Positions 52,738-61,038 of a stretch of 64,000 nt of DNA are shown piece after piece. Both the position numbers and the translations under genes were made by a program. The first letter of the stretch is position 1. The number at the start of each line of letters is the position of its first letter. The DNA comes from Viridibacillus sp050279675 (GTDB taxonomy: Bacteria; Bacillota; Bacilli; Bacillales_A; Planococcaceae), in the NCBI RefSeq assembly GCF_050279675.1, contig NZ_JBNNUK010000006.1, forward strand, positions 62,001 to 126,000, read 5' to 3'. Below the pieces are notes generated by a model. The model was given only the letters and a program-made list of their open reading frames with translations. It ran no database searches and was not told the origin of the DNA.

Positions 52738-54186
52738 TTAGCCTCTAACAATATCTGATTCAGTGTACGTAACTTCACCTGTTGCAGCATTAATCTTATC
52801 AATCACACCATTTTCAGAAAGGGCGTTAATAGAGTAATTTAAGCTATAAATGGTCATTTCATCATCTTCATCTATAGCTTCAAAACGTGAAAGTTTCATC
52901 TGCAAACTCTGTTTATATATAGCATCCGCTTCTTCCAATGTAATCATTGGTGTAGTATTAATACCTCGAATAGCCTCCATATTTAATGCGCTATACAGAC
53001 ATGAACGAATAATTCCTGTATGTATACCTACCTCAATTAGGACAGAGTATTTGTCTAATTTGTATTCACGGAAAAATGGGATAAAAGTAAACATAGTCGT
53101 TGGCTCATCTTCATGTTCGTCTGCATGCTCGTCTTCATCATATTCATCCACATTGAAGAAATCCTCATCTGTATCGTCATCAAATTCTTCTGTATCATCA
53201 TTCGAAACAGATTGTTCTTCTAGCATGTATTTATGGTGTATATCACCAGAAATAATCTCTAAAAATTGCATTGCATTATCTTTCAATTGCTCAAAAGGTA
53301 ACTCAGTCTTTGCTTCTGTATCCCATTCCACGTTAGATTCATAGTTAGCGCCCGCATCATCAAAATGTAGCACTTCGATTACAGCTTCTGCATCTTCACC
53401 TTTGTCATCTAACTCTTCCGAAACATACCAATATAAATTACCCTCTTCTTCACGTAGTACATATTGATCAGTTGCACCTAATAACTTTGGCAATGCCTTT
53501 GTCACTTGAACAGGTGTAACAGCAAATTGTTCAAGCTGTGATTCACTGAACAACTGACTTGCTTTTTGAACCTCCCCATCAACAGTAACACCTATATAAT
53601 CTCGAATGGGTTGATAAACTAATTCAAATTCCCCTTGCTCTTCATTTTCTTCGATTCCTAATTCTACTAATGTTTCTTTACATAAAATTTCTCTTGCTTC
53701 ATCTTCTGTTACTTCTACTTTTGGATATGTAAGTTGATAATACTCTTGGAATACAGTAGCCGCTGTAATAGTACCGTATGAATTGATCTCTATAACTGCA
53801 CCAGAATTAGGTAAAGAAAGTTTTAGTTTTTTATCTATAGCCTCATAAACTACTAAATATTCACCTTCGCCAATCTCAGAGAAATTACTAAATTGTACTA
53901 CTTCACGGCCGAAATCCTTCACAAAGGACTCTGTAATATGTAAAATTTCATCCATCCCAAGTTCTTCTAGACTTTCTAACTCTACATCGTTATTTTCTAC
54001 TAATTTGTCAAAATCAATATTGATGTTTGTTAGCTCTTTATCTTCCGTTACTTCAATATAACCGTAATTGACATCATTTCGTGCATCCAGTACTTCAATA
54101 CTATCTTCCATTGTTTCATCTTCATTGATCACAATGGAAGGCTGCCCAATTAAATATTTCTTCAATTTCATTTCTATCTCTATCAT
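52738..54186 (-). CDS. YcdB/YcdC-like acidic protein without signal peptide
   Basis: 482 residues with no signal sequence or membrane helix. It appears built of repeated ~80-residue beta-alpha units with LTYPKVEVTEDEAREIL, ITLEEADAIYKQSL and NYSINALSENGVIDKINAATGEVTY, which are PepSY/YcdB-YcdC-repeat style elements. An Asp/Glu-rich linker runs near residues 320-355 (DDTEEFDDDTDEDFF...). YcdB/C proteins are normally secreted, so a cytoplasmic form is odd. GGGAG lies six bases before ATG 54186. Function unknown; alone on its transcript. Confidence 0.65.
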   Translation of the reverse strand: MIEIEMKLKKYLIGQPSIVINEDETMEDSIEVLDARNDVNYGYIEVTEDKELTNINIDFDKLVENNDVELESLEELGMDEILHITESFVKDFGREVVQFSNFSEIGEGEYLVVYEAIDKKLKLSLPNSGAVIEINSYGTITAATVFQEYYQLTYPKVEVTEDEAREILCKETLVELGIEENEEQGEFELVYQPIRDYIGVTVDGEVQKASQLFSESQLEQFAVTPVQVTKALPKLLGATDQYVLREEEGNLYWYVSEELDDKGEDAEAVIEVLHFDDAGANYESNVEWDTEAKTELPFEQLKDNAMQFLEIISGDIHHKYMLEEQSVSNDDTEEFDDDTDEDFFNVDEYDEDEHADEHEDEPTTMFTFIPFFREYKLDKYSVLIEVGIHTGIIRSCLYSALNMEAIRGINTTPMITLEEADAIYKQSLQMKLSRFEAIDEDDEMTIYSLNYSINALSENGVIDKINAATGEVTYTESDIVRG

Positions 54187-54334
54187 ACGATGCTCCCTTT
54201 CAAGAAATGTATTATTGTTACTATAATATTAACTTCTTAAACAGTGAATTACTATCAAATAGGACATAATATAAAAAAATTAACTACAAATAACGTCATA
54301 TTTCTAATTTAACAGAAAAAAAAACCAAAAAAAG

Positions 54335-54365
54335 AAAAAAGACCAGTCTTTTGCAAGTCTTTTTT
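54335..54365 (-). terminator. Terminator in the gap 54187-54522
   Basis: AAAAAAGAC / GTCTTTTTT; on the minus strand it is followed by a long T-rich run (54310-54333). It would end transcripts of the 54523-54714 gene, though 160 bases downstream. The rest of this gap is AT-rich without genes. Confidence 0.6.
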
Positions 54366-54522
54366 CCTGTCATTATCCAATTAAAACTAAATTAACCCTT
54401 ACATATAATCTTTATGCGATAACACTCTAATAAGTATATATCCCTACATAAGTTATATTAAATTTATCGTTTTAGCCTTTTACTACGTCCTTGATACTCA
54501 AATATATATCTAAAAAATGCTC

Positions 54523-54714
54523 TTAGTATTTTGGGTCATCTAACGCTTGATAGTCTTGTTGATATTTACCGCCATCAGCAACTTCTGCATGATATAAAGC
54601 CTTCAAGGCATAGTTTTTCTCAAGATCTAAGGACTTTTTCAACTCTTTAAATTTTGTATGCAATTCTTTGTTTTCATTTATTAATTGTTGCATCTGTGAT
54701 TTAATGTATTTCAA
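54523..54714 (-). CDS. Small coiled-coil protein
   Basis: 63 residues, highly charged: IKSQMQQLINENKELHTKFKELKKSLDLEKNYAL is a two- to three-heptad coiled coil, followed by a tail with YHAEVADGGKYQQDYQALDDPKY. TTG start seven bases after AAAGGAGATG. No family recognised; real gene likely from the strong ribosome site. May be an assembly factor or antitoxin-like oligomer, but nothing adjacent supports that. Confidence 0.6.
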   Translation of the reverse strand: MKYIKSQMQQLINENKELHTKFKELKKSLDLEKNYALKALYHAEVADGGKYQQDYQALDDPKY

Positions 54715-54734
54715 AGATTTTCATCTCCTTTCAG

Positions 54735-55158
54735 ATGGTTAATCTATTTAATCAGTATACCACTAATCGTAATGCTTTTTAATGTCCATAATTTGCTTAA
54801 ATTAAAACAATGATTATGAATTTCTAAGAACAGAAATAATTATAAGTTGAATTGGCTGAAATTTTTTCAAAGTAATCATCAGTGACGGAACACAGATTAT
54901 ACTACATACAATATTACTAAAAAGCTTTTAATAAATATGACTATAAACAGCGATTTACAAACTACTCTATGAAACTTCGATGTATATTTCATCAAGATTT
55001 CCTAATGCTACTCTTAATAAATATCATCGTTTGAAATTAAAGTATTCTCTCCCTTAAGAATCCCTAACATGCGACGCTGTTTTTTAATTTTCCTACAAGA
55101 TTTTTATATGAGTATTTCTTAAATTTCTACAGAAAAAAATGTAAATACTTATTATCTT
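54735..55158. other. Gene-free AT-rich region
   Basis: About 420 bases without supportable genes, terminators or known RNA motifs on either strand. Confidence 0.4.
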
Positions 55159-55187
55159 TTGACATAAGACTAAAAATGATGTAAATT
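55159..55187 (+). promoter_or_regulatory. SigA promoter of guaC
   Basis: -35 TTGACA (55159-55164), 17-base spacer, -10 TAAATT (55182-55187), 61 bases before the start codon. Confidence 0.8.
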
Positions 55188-55190
55188 ACT

Positions 55191-55235
55191 AAAAGGCGAA
55201 CGTTTTTTAAATAACGATAATTATTATTCGGTTTT
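55191..55235. promoter_or_regulatory. Possible PurR boxes or operator in the guaC leader
   Basis: ATTATTCGGTTTT (55223-55235, minus) matches the PurBox AWWWCCGAACWWT with one mismatch; AAAGGCGAACGTT (55191-55203) is a weaker partner in opposite orientation. Their spacing (19 bases) is not the usual 16-17. CGATAATTATTATTCG (55215-55230) also resembles a Fur-type palindrome, so the regulator is uncertain. Confidence 0.35.
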
Positions 55236-55248
55236 AGGAGTGTGTTTT

Positions 55249-56232
55249 ATGGAAAATGTATTTGATTACGAAGATATTCAATTGGTTCCAGCAAAATGTA
55301 TAGTAAATAGTAGATCTGAATGTGACACATCAGTTACTTTAGGTGAACATACATTCAAATTACCGGTAGTACCTGCAAATATGCAAACAATTATTGACGA
55401 AAAAGTAGCCATTCAATTAGCTGAAGATGGATACTTCTATATAATGCATCGTTTTGAACCACAAAAACGTGCAGATTTCACTAAAGATATGCACGCTCGC
55501 GGATTAATCGCTTCAATTAGCGTAGGTGTAAAAGAAGAAGAGTATGCATTCATCGAAGAACTAGCAGCAGATAAGATAATTCCTGAATTCATCACAATTG
55601 ATATTGCACACGGTCATTCAAATGCTGTAATCAATATGATTCAACATATTAAAAAACACTTACCTACTAGCTTTGTAATTGCTGGTAATGTTGGTACACC
55701 AGAAGCCGTAAGAGAATTAGAAAATGCTGGCGCTAATGCTACTAAAGTGGGTATTGGACCTGGTAAAGTATGTATTACAAAAATTAAAACTGGTTTTGGT
55801 ACAGGTGGCTGGCAATTAGCGGCTCTACGCTGGTGTGCAAAAGCTGCTACTAAACCGATTATTGCAGACGGAGGTATCCGAACTAATGGTGATATCGCTA
55901 AATCCGTACGCTTCGGTGCTTCAATGGTCATGATCGGTTCATTATTTGCTGGACACGAAGAATCTCCAGGTAAAACTATCGAAAAAGACGGTAAACTTCT
56001 TAAAGAATACTTTGGTTCAGCTTCTGAATTCCAAAAAGGTGAGAAGAAAAACGTAGAAGGTAAAAAACTGTATGTTGAACATAAGGGCGCTCTAAAAGAT
56101 ACCCTTACTGAAATGCAACAAGACCTTCAATCATCTATCTCTTATGCTGGCGGCAAAAAACTTGACGCTATCCGTACAGTAGATTATGTTGTCGTTAAAA
56201 ACTCTATCTTTAATGGCGATAAAACATACTAA
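55249..56232 (+). CDS. guaC: GMP reductase
   Basis: 327 residues, IMPDH/GMPR TIM barrel: PVVPANMQTI, the phosphate loop GGIRTNGDIAKSVRFGAS, and the catalytic cysteine (C175) in VGIGPGKVCITK. There are no CBS domains. It converts GMP to IMP with NADPH, salvaging guanine nucleotides. ATG 55249 follows GGAG; a GTG three codons earlier is inside the ribosome site region. Followed by its own terminator. Confidence 0.95.
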   Translation: MENVFDYEDIQLVPAKCIVNSRSECDTSVTLGEHTFKLPVVPANMQTIIDEKVAIQLAEDGYFYIMHRFEPQKRADFTKDMHARGLIASISVGVKEEEYAFIEELAADKIIPEFITIDIAHGHSNAVINMIQHIKKHLPTSFVIAGNVGTPEAVRELENAGANATKVGIGPGKVCITKIKTGFGTGGWQLAALRWCAKAATKPIIADGGIRTNGDIAKSVRFGASMVMIGSLFAGHEESPGKTIEKDGKLLKEYFGSASEFQKGEKKNVEGKKLYVEHKGALKDTLTEMQQDLQSSISYAGGKKLDAIRTVDYVVVKNSIFNGDKTY

Positions 56233-56247
56233 GAACCTGAACACATT

Positions 56248-56284
56248 AAAAACCGCCAAAAATTTTTTGGCGGTTTTTTTTATT
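56248..56284. terminator. Terminator between guaC and the LysR gene
   Basis: AAACCGCCAAAAA / TTTTTTGGCGGTTT with T7, usable in both directions. Confidence 0.88.
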
Positions 56285-56293
56285 TATCTATAT

Positions 56294-57178
56294 TTAATTA
56301 CTTTCTACGATTTCAACAAATTTTGTAGAAGCTGGTGATAGAGGCACACTTTTCAAAAAGCATACGCCTATACTCCTTTTTGGGATGTCTTCCATTAAAG
56401 GAACTTCATATAAAATTCCTTTATTTAAATACTCTTTAGAAAATTCTTTTGTTACACATGCTATTCCCAAATTTATTTTTGCAAACTCTAATAATAAATC
56501 ATGTGAACCCAGTTCAAATTCTGGAGAGATCTTAACACCCTTTGTCATCAGATAATCATCTACATATTTCCTCGAGACAGATTGTCGCTCAAGTAATATT
56601 AGTGGCAAATCTACTATAGAAGCAAAGCTAAGTGGCTCCGTAATGGTCTTCATATATTGTTCTCCACAAACGAATATATCTTGAACATCTATACAAGGTT
56701 TAAGCTCTAATGTTGGATCATCAATAGGGAAATTACAGAAGGCAATATCAACTTCTCCCGATTTTAAAAATGTACAAAGCTCCATTGTCGTACCATTTAT
56801 TATTTTAAATTTAATATTTGGGTACTGATTATGAAAGGCTTCTAAATAAGGAAGTAAAAAATACTTTGAAATTGTATCACCCACACCTATTTTCAATTCA
56901 CCAGTAGTTAAATCTTTAAATTCTAAAAGCTTTTCTTCTCCAACACGAAGTAAGTTAATAGCTGAATTTGCATATTCGAACAACAAGCTACCTTCGTATG
57001 TTAATGAGACCCCTTTAGGCGTTCTATTAAATAGGCGGATATCTAGTTCTATTTCTAATTGTTTAATAGCCTGACTAACAGCTGGCTGTGTCATATATAG
57101 ATCATTTGCGGCTTTTGAAAAGCTTGAGCTTTTCCCCACTTTACAAAACACTTTATATAAATCTAATTTACTCACCAT
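56294..57178 (-). CDS. LysR-type regulator, divergent from the CofE-like gene
   Basis: 294 residues: helix-turn-helix (FCKVGKSSSFSKAANDLYMTQPAVSQAIKQLEIEL) and ligand domain (GELKIGVGDTISKYFLLPYLEAF). Divergent from the CofE-like ligase with a 126-base gap holding inverted and direct TATACC repeats. By the usual LysR logic it controls that ligase, an inference. Confidence 0.9.
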   Translation of the reverse strand: MVSKLDLYKVFCKVGKSSSFSKAANDLYMTQPAVSQAIKQLEIELDIRLFNRTPKGVSLTYEGSLLFEYANSAINLLRVGEEKLLEFKDLTTGELKIGVGDTISKYFLLPYLEAFHNQYPNIKFKIINGTTMELCTFLKSGEVDIAFCNFPIDDPTLELKPCIDVQDIFVCGEQYMKTITEPLSFASIVDLPLILLERQSVSRKYVDDYLMTKGVKISPEFELGSHDLLLEFAKINLGIACVTKEFSKEYLNKGILYEVPLMEDIPKRSIGVCFLKSVPLSPASTKFVEIVESN

Positions 57179-57190
57179 ATAACTTCACCT

Positions 57191-57243
57191 TATACCTATC
57201 ATTTGATATATTAATTTTACTTATACCATTATTTTGAGGTATA
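57191..57243. promoter_or_regulatory. LysR operator region with TATACC repeats
   Basis: Inverted repeat TATACC (57222-57227) / GGTATA (57238-57243), spacer 10, and a third TATACC at 57191-57196 in direct orientation. The pattern of one strong inverted site plus a second half-site is typical of LysR promoters. A possible -10 (TATATT, 57240-57245) overlaps the inverted repeat. Confidence 0.55.
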
Positions 57244-57304
57244 TTACAAGTTGTGAGATTTTAAAAAAAGATAGTAAACAATTTAGCAATGAGGAGCGAT
57301 TATT

Positions 57305-58495
57305 TTGGAAAGAGTAGTTGGCACAGTTGTAAGAGGTCTTCGTGGACCAATCATCAATCAAGGCGATAGCATCGAAGATATCGTTGTAGAAAGCGTATTA
57401 AAAGCATCGAAAGTTGAAGGCTTTAATATTCAAGATAAAGATATCGTAACAGTAACAGAATCAATCGTTGCCCGCGCTCAAGGTAACTACGCTACAATCG
57501 ATCACATCGCAAAAGATGTTAGTGCAAAATTCGGAGATGACACTGTAGGCGTTATCTTCCCTATCTTAAGCCGTAACCGCTTTGCCATCTGTCTTCGTGG
57601 TATTGCAAAAGGTGTTAAAAGAGTTGTTTTAATGCTTAGCTACCCATCAGATGAAGTAGGTAACCACTTAGTTGACCTTGATACACTTGATGAAAAAGGT
57701 GTTAACCCATGGACAGACGTTTTAACTGAAAAACAATTCCGCGAATTATTTGGACATAATAAACACACTTTCACTGGAGTTGACTATATCGATTACTACA
57801 AATCATTAGTCGAAGAATACGGTGTTGAATGTGAAGTAATCTTCTCGAACAATCCAAAAACAATCTTAGAATATACTAAGAGTGTATTAACTTGTGATAT
57901 CCATACAAGATTTAGAACAAAGAGAATTTTAGAAGCTAACGGTGGAGAAAAAATCTATAGCCTTGATAACATCCTAGCTGAATCAATTGATGGTAGTGGC
58001 TTCAACGAAAGTTACGGTCTACTAGGATCAAATAAATCAACAGAAAACAGTGTGAAGCTTTTCCCACGTAATTGCCAACCTGTTGTAGATAAAATTCAAG
58101 AAATGCTGAAAGAAAAAACAGGCAAAAATGTTGAAGTTATGATTTATGGTGATGGCGCATTCAAAGATCCAGTAGGGAAAATTTGGGAGCTTGCTGACCC
58201 AGTTGTATCACCTGCTTACACAGCTGGTCTTAATGGCACACCGAATGAAATCAAATTAAAATATCTTGCTGATAATAACTTTGCTGATTTAAGAGGAGAA
58301 GAACTTCAAAAAGCTATCTCTGAATACATTGATAATAAAGGAACTGACCTTGTAGGCGCTATGGAAGCACAAGGTACTACACCTCGCCAACTAACTGATT
58401 TAATCGGTTCTTTATCTGATTTAACATCAGGTAGTGGTGACAAAGGTACTCCAATGATCTTTATCCAAGGTTACTTTGATAACTATACTAAATAA
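57305..58495 (+). CDS. CofE-like (F420-0:L-glutamate ligase family) protein
   Basis: 396 residues; the N-terminal ~230 residues match the CofE/FbiB ligase fold: VRGLRGPIINQGDSIEDIV, DKDIVTVTESIVARAQGNY, FPILSRNRFAICLRGIAKG, with a C-terminal extension of ~160 residues (LFPRNCQPVVDKIQEML, VMIYGDGAFKDPVGKIWELADPVVSPAYTAGL). Archaeal CofE is ~250 residues and adds glutamate to F420-0 using GTP. The TTG start has GAGGAG eight bases upstream. No other F420 genes are present, and most Bacillales lack F420, so the acceptor is unknown; another phosphoester or folate-like acceptor is possible. Confidence 0.8.
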   Translation: MERVVGTVVRGLRGPIINQGDSIEDIVVESVLKASKVEGFNIQDKDIVTVTESIVARAQGNYATIDHIAKDVSAKFGDDTVGVIFPILSRNRFAICLRGIAKGVKRVVLMLSYPSDEVGNHLVDLDTLDEKGVNPWTDVLTEKQFRELFGHNKHTFTGVDYIDYYKSLVEEYGVECEVIFSNNPKTILEYTKSVLTCDIHTRFRTKRILEANGGEKIYSLDNILAESIDGSGFNESYGLLGSNKSTENSVKLFPRNCQPVVDKIQEMLKEKTGKNVEVMIYGDGAFKDPVGKIWELADPVVSPAYTAGLNGTPNEIKLKYLADNNFADLRGEELQKAISEYIDNKGTDLVGAMEAQGTTPRQLTDLIGSLSDLTSGSGDKGTPMIFIQGYFDNYTK

Positions 58496-58551
58496 GATAT
58501 AAATATGATGAGTGAAGCTATAAGAACTTTAATCAGTACTCTCATCAAAAC

Positions 58552-58588
58552 AAGAGCGAATAGGCAATTGTCTATTCGCTCTTTTTAT
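58552..58588. terminator. Bidirectional terminator
   Basis: AAGAGCGAATAG / CTATTCGCTCTT with a T5 run, between the CofE-like and ogt genes. Confidence 0.88.
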
Positions 58589-58592
58589 TGAT

Positions 58593-59096
58593 CTATATCC
58601 CATAAGCTGTCGTAATTCTTTTCTCACTAGTTTTTTCATGCTGAAGTAGCCATTCCTTTCTCCACAAGCCCCCTGCATAACCTGTTAATTTACCGTTTGA
58701 TCCAATAATTCGATGACATGGAATAACGATACTTAATTTATTTTTTCCATTTGCATTCCCTACCGCTCTAATGGCCTTCTCATTTCCAATTGAAACGGCA
58801 ATATCCTTATAAGACACTGTTTTTCCGTATGGAATATTCAATAACGCGTTCCACACAATTTTTTGAAAGTCTGTCCCTTCATGTTTAATAGAAAAAGTAA
58901 ATTCAAAACGCTCCCCTTTAAAATATTCATCAAGTTGGGTATAGCAATTTTCTAAAACCATTGGCGTTTCTTCTTGTTTATTATTTACGGCTCTGTCCTG
59001 TTCAGAAAACATAATAGAGCTAATTGCTTCATCTGTACCCGTTATTTCGATCACTCCAATTGGAGATTCATAATCTTTTTTATATACCTTACTCAT
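58593..59096 (-). CDS. ogt: Methylated-DNA-protein cysteine methyltransferase
   Basis: 167 residues with the acceptor cysteine C127 in IVIPCHRIIGSNGKLTGYAGG and the DNA-binding helix FQKIVWNALLNIPYGKTVSYKDIA. It removes O6-alkyl groups from guanine by suicide transfer. Last gene of the adaptive-response operon, overlapping alkA by 8 bases; equivalent to AdaB of B. subtilis. Confidence 0.95.
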   Translation of the reverse strand: MSKVYKKDYESPIGVIEITGTDEAISSIMFSEQDRAVNNKQEETPMVLENCYTQLDEYFKGERFEFTFSIKHEGTDFQKIVWNALLNIPYGKTVSYKDIAVSIGNEKAIRAVGNANGKNKLSIVIPCHRIIGSNGKLTGYAGGLWRKEWLLQHEKTSEKRITTAYGI

Positions 59097-60003
59097 ATAA
59101 AGACCTCCATAGATAAAAGGTTGCGTATGCTTGTAGCCCTCCCCAATTTGCTGATAGCTCTTTGATCTCCTCTATCGTTGGCTTACGTCCAAGGCCTAAA
59201 TGAATTTTTAATGCGTTATGGAGACCGACATCTGTTATTGGAAAGGCAGAAGGATGATGTAAGCATTTCATCATCACATAGTCAGCCGACCAAGCCCCTA
59301 CTCCTCTAATATTCATTAACGACTTTTGAATTTGTTGATAATCCTGAAGCCCAAGTAACAATTCCTTTGTTAATTCACCATTTACCATCATCTTAGCGAC
59401 ACCAATAACATATTCAGCCTTCCTAACTGAAAATTGCAGTTCCCGTAAATCATTCACATTTTTAGTTGCTATCTTTTCATAGGTCGGGAATATCCAATAG
59501 GTATCTCCTTTAAATGTAAGACTTTCACCATAAGTTTCAACAAAGCGTTTCTTTAATATGTAAGCAAATGTTAAATTTATTTGCTGACCAATAATTGCCC
59601 ATGATAATGCTTCAAATAAGTCTGGAATACACATTATCCTTAAGCCATAATATTTTCGAGCAACCCCCTGTAACACCTTGTCCTGCTTTGCTACATCATA
59701 AAATACATGAAGATTTGCGTCCAAATCAAACCATTCACATATATACGCTGTCAATTCTTCACGAATTCCTTTCGAGGGTGGAGTGATTGGAAAATCAACT
59801 AGAATAATATTTTGGTTGCATCCAATCCTACACAAAATTAACTCTTGTTTTACTTTTATTAGTTTATATAAATATCCATCTCTTATTTGATGCAATACTT
59901 CTTGGTTAGACCTACTTAAGAACAATAAACACTCTTTGAAATTGAATTCTTCAGGGGGATAAATTTCTATATATGATTGATGATCAATCCAATTCATTTT
60001 CAC
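59089..60003 (-). CDS. alkA: DNA-3-methyladenine glycosylase II, AlkA type
   Basis: 304 residues, HhH-GPD superfamily: the hairpin IRGVGAWSADYVMMKC and the catalytic aspartate in AFPITDVGL. The N-terminal ~110 residues form the AlkA_N domain. It excises alkylated bases. Seven bases behind adaA and overlapping ogt, so one transcript of three repair genes. Confidence 0.92.
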   Translation of the reverse strand: MKMNWIDHQSYIEIYPPEEFNFKECLLFLSRSNQEVLHQIRDGYLYKLIKVKQELILCRIGCNQNIILVDFPITPPSKGIREELTAYICEWFDLDANLHVFYDVAKQDKVLQGVARKYYGLRIMCIPDLFEALSWAIIGQQINLTFAYILKKRFVETYGESLTFKGDTYWIFPTYEKIATKNVNDLRELQFSVRKAEYVIGVAKMMVNGELTKELLLGLQDYQQIQKSLMNIRGVGAWSADYVMMKCLHHPSAFPITDVGLHNALKIHLGLGRKPTIEEIKELSANWGGLQAYATFYLWRSLYE

Positions 60004-60009
60004 AACTCC

Positions 60010-60567
60010 TTACCCTTCAAGGGTACGATATTCACTAGGGGAATAATTCGTCAAACGACGAAATGACTTATAAAAATTGGAAGGGCTTTGAAATCCAACT
60101 TCATAGCAAATCTCTAGATTCGTGTGATTAGTATTTTTAAGAAGATGCATCGCCTTATCAATTCGAATTTTTTCTAAATAAGTACGCGGAGTTTCTGAAG
60201 TTTCCTGTTTAAATAGGCGATCAAGATGATATGGGCTTATGCCGACATAATCAGCAACATCCTGTAATGCTACCTTTTGTTTATAGTGATTGACTAAATA
60301 GCTAGTTACATTTCTTACAAGCCCGATATGTGGGGAATGTTCAACTTCTGGCTGACATCTCTTACAAGCCCGGAACCCAGATTTTTCAACTTCAATTATG
60401 TCATAGTAGAATTCCACATTTATTTTCTTGGGCTTCCTTGATTTACATGAAGGACGACAATAGATCTTTGTTGTTTTTACTGCTGTAAAAAATAGTCCAT
60501 CGTATGTTCGATCACACGCAATAATCTTTTCCCACATTTCTTCAAAAGAGAGATTAATATTTTTCAC
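60010..60567 (-). CDS. adaA: AdaA, methylphosphotriester sensor and activator
   Basis: 185 residues: an Ada zinc domain with the four cysteines C37, C41, C68 and C71 (YCRPSCKS, CKRC) that accept methyl from DNA phosphotriesters, and an AraC helix-turn-helix pair (VALQDVADYVGISPYHLDRLFKQE, LEICYEVGFQSPSNFYKSFRRL). Once methylated it activates its own operon. First gene of adaA-alkA-ogt; here all three are linked, whereas in B. subtilis alkA is divergent from adaA-adaB. Confidence 0.95.
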   Translation of the reverse strand: MKNINLSFEEMWEKIIACDRTYDGLFFTAVKTTKIYCRPSCKSRKPKKINVEFYYDIIEVEKSGFRACKRCQPEVEHSPHIGLVRNVTSYLVNHYKQKVALQDVADYVGISPYHLDRLFKQETSETPRTYLEKIRIDKAMHLLKNTNHTNLEICYEVGFQSPSNFYKSFRRLTNYSPSEYRTLEG

Positions 60568-60591
60568 CTTTAATTTCTCCGTTCTCTCAAT

Positions 60592-60826
60592 TTAATCTTC
60601 ATATAAAATTGAAGTATCCTTTAACTCGAGCATTTGTGTCGCATTGATTCCTAAAAAAGCAAATACTTTATCCGATAAAGCAATTCCAAAGCTAATACGT
60701 TCCACACCTATATCCTTTGAATCCGGCTTTTTCAAGTATCAATGCAGATAAGAGATCCCAAGCATTTCCCCAAAATAACGGTTCCTCGGACGAATGAAGT
60801 TCATTGAATTCCTGAATTGTTGTCAT
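60592..60826 (-). pseudogene. Remnant of a PEP mutase/isocitrate lyase family gene
   Basis: Starts well: AGGAGG then ATG 60826, MTTIQEFNELHSSEEPLFWG, NAWDLLSALILEKAGFKG, the N-terminus of that family. After about 36 codons the frame breaks (junction near 60705-60718) and stops at TAG. In the +1 frame the C-terminal end of the same family continues: GVERISFGIALSDKVFAFLG, INATQMLELKDTSILYED and a stop. The middle, with all catalytic residues, roughly 160 codons, is deleted. A non-functional remnant directly upstream of adaA. Confidence 0.75.
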
Positions 60827-61038
60827 TTTATTTCCTCCTAAAGTGTATTGAATCTCATTTTAACAAGGCATACACATTCAATTCGTCCTCATTCTTGCTC
60901 TTATGGTCTAGAAACCAAAAAAGGGAAATCATTGATAACTTCTCCTTAACGCTATAGAACAATATATATTCATATAATCTCTTTAAATATGTAATAGATA
61001 ACTATCTCGCGGACTACCTAATGGCCCTAAGCTGATAA

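Noticed and set aside
57305..58495. Evidence for F420 biosynthesis in this organism
   Set aside because: Only the CofE-like gene is present; none of cofC, cofD, cofG or cofH lie nearby, so the pathway is not claimed.
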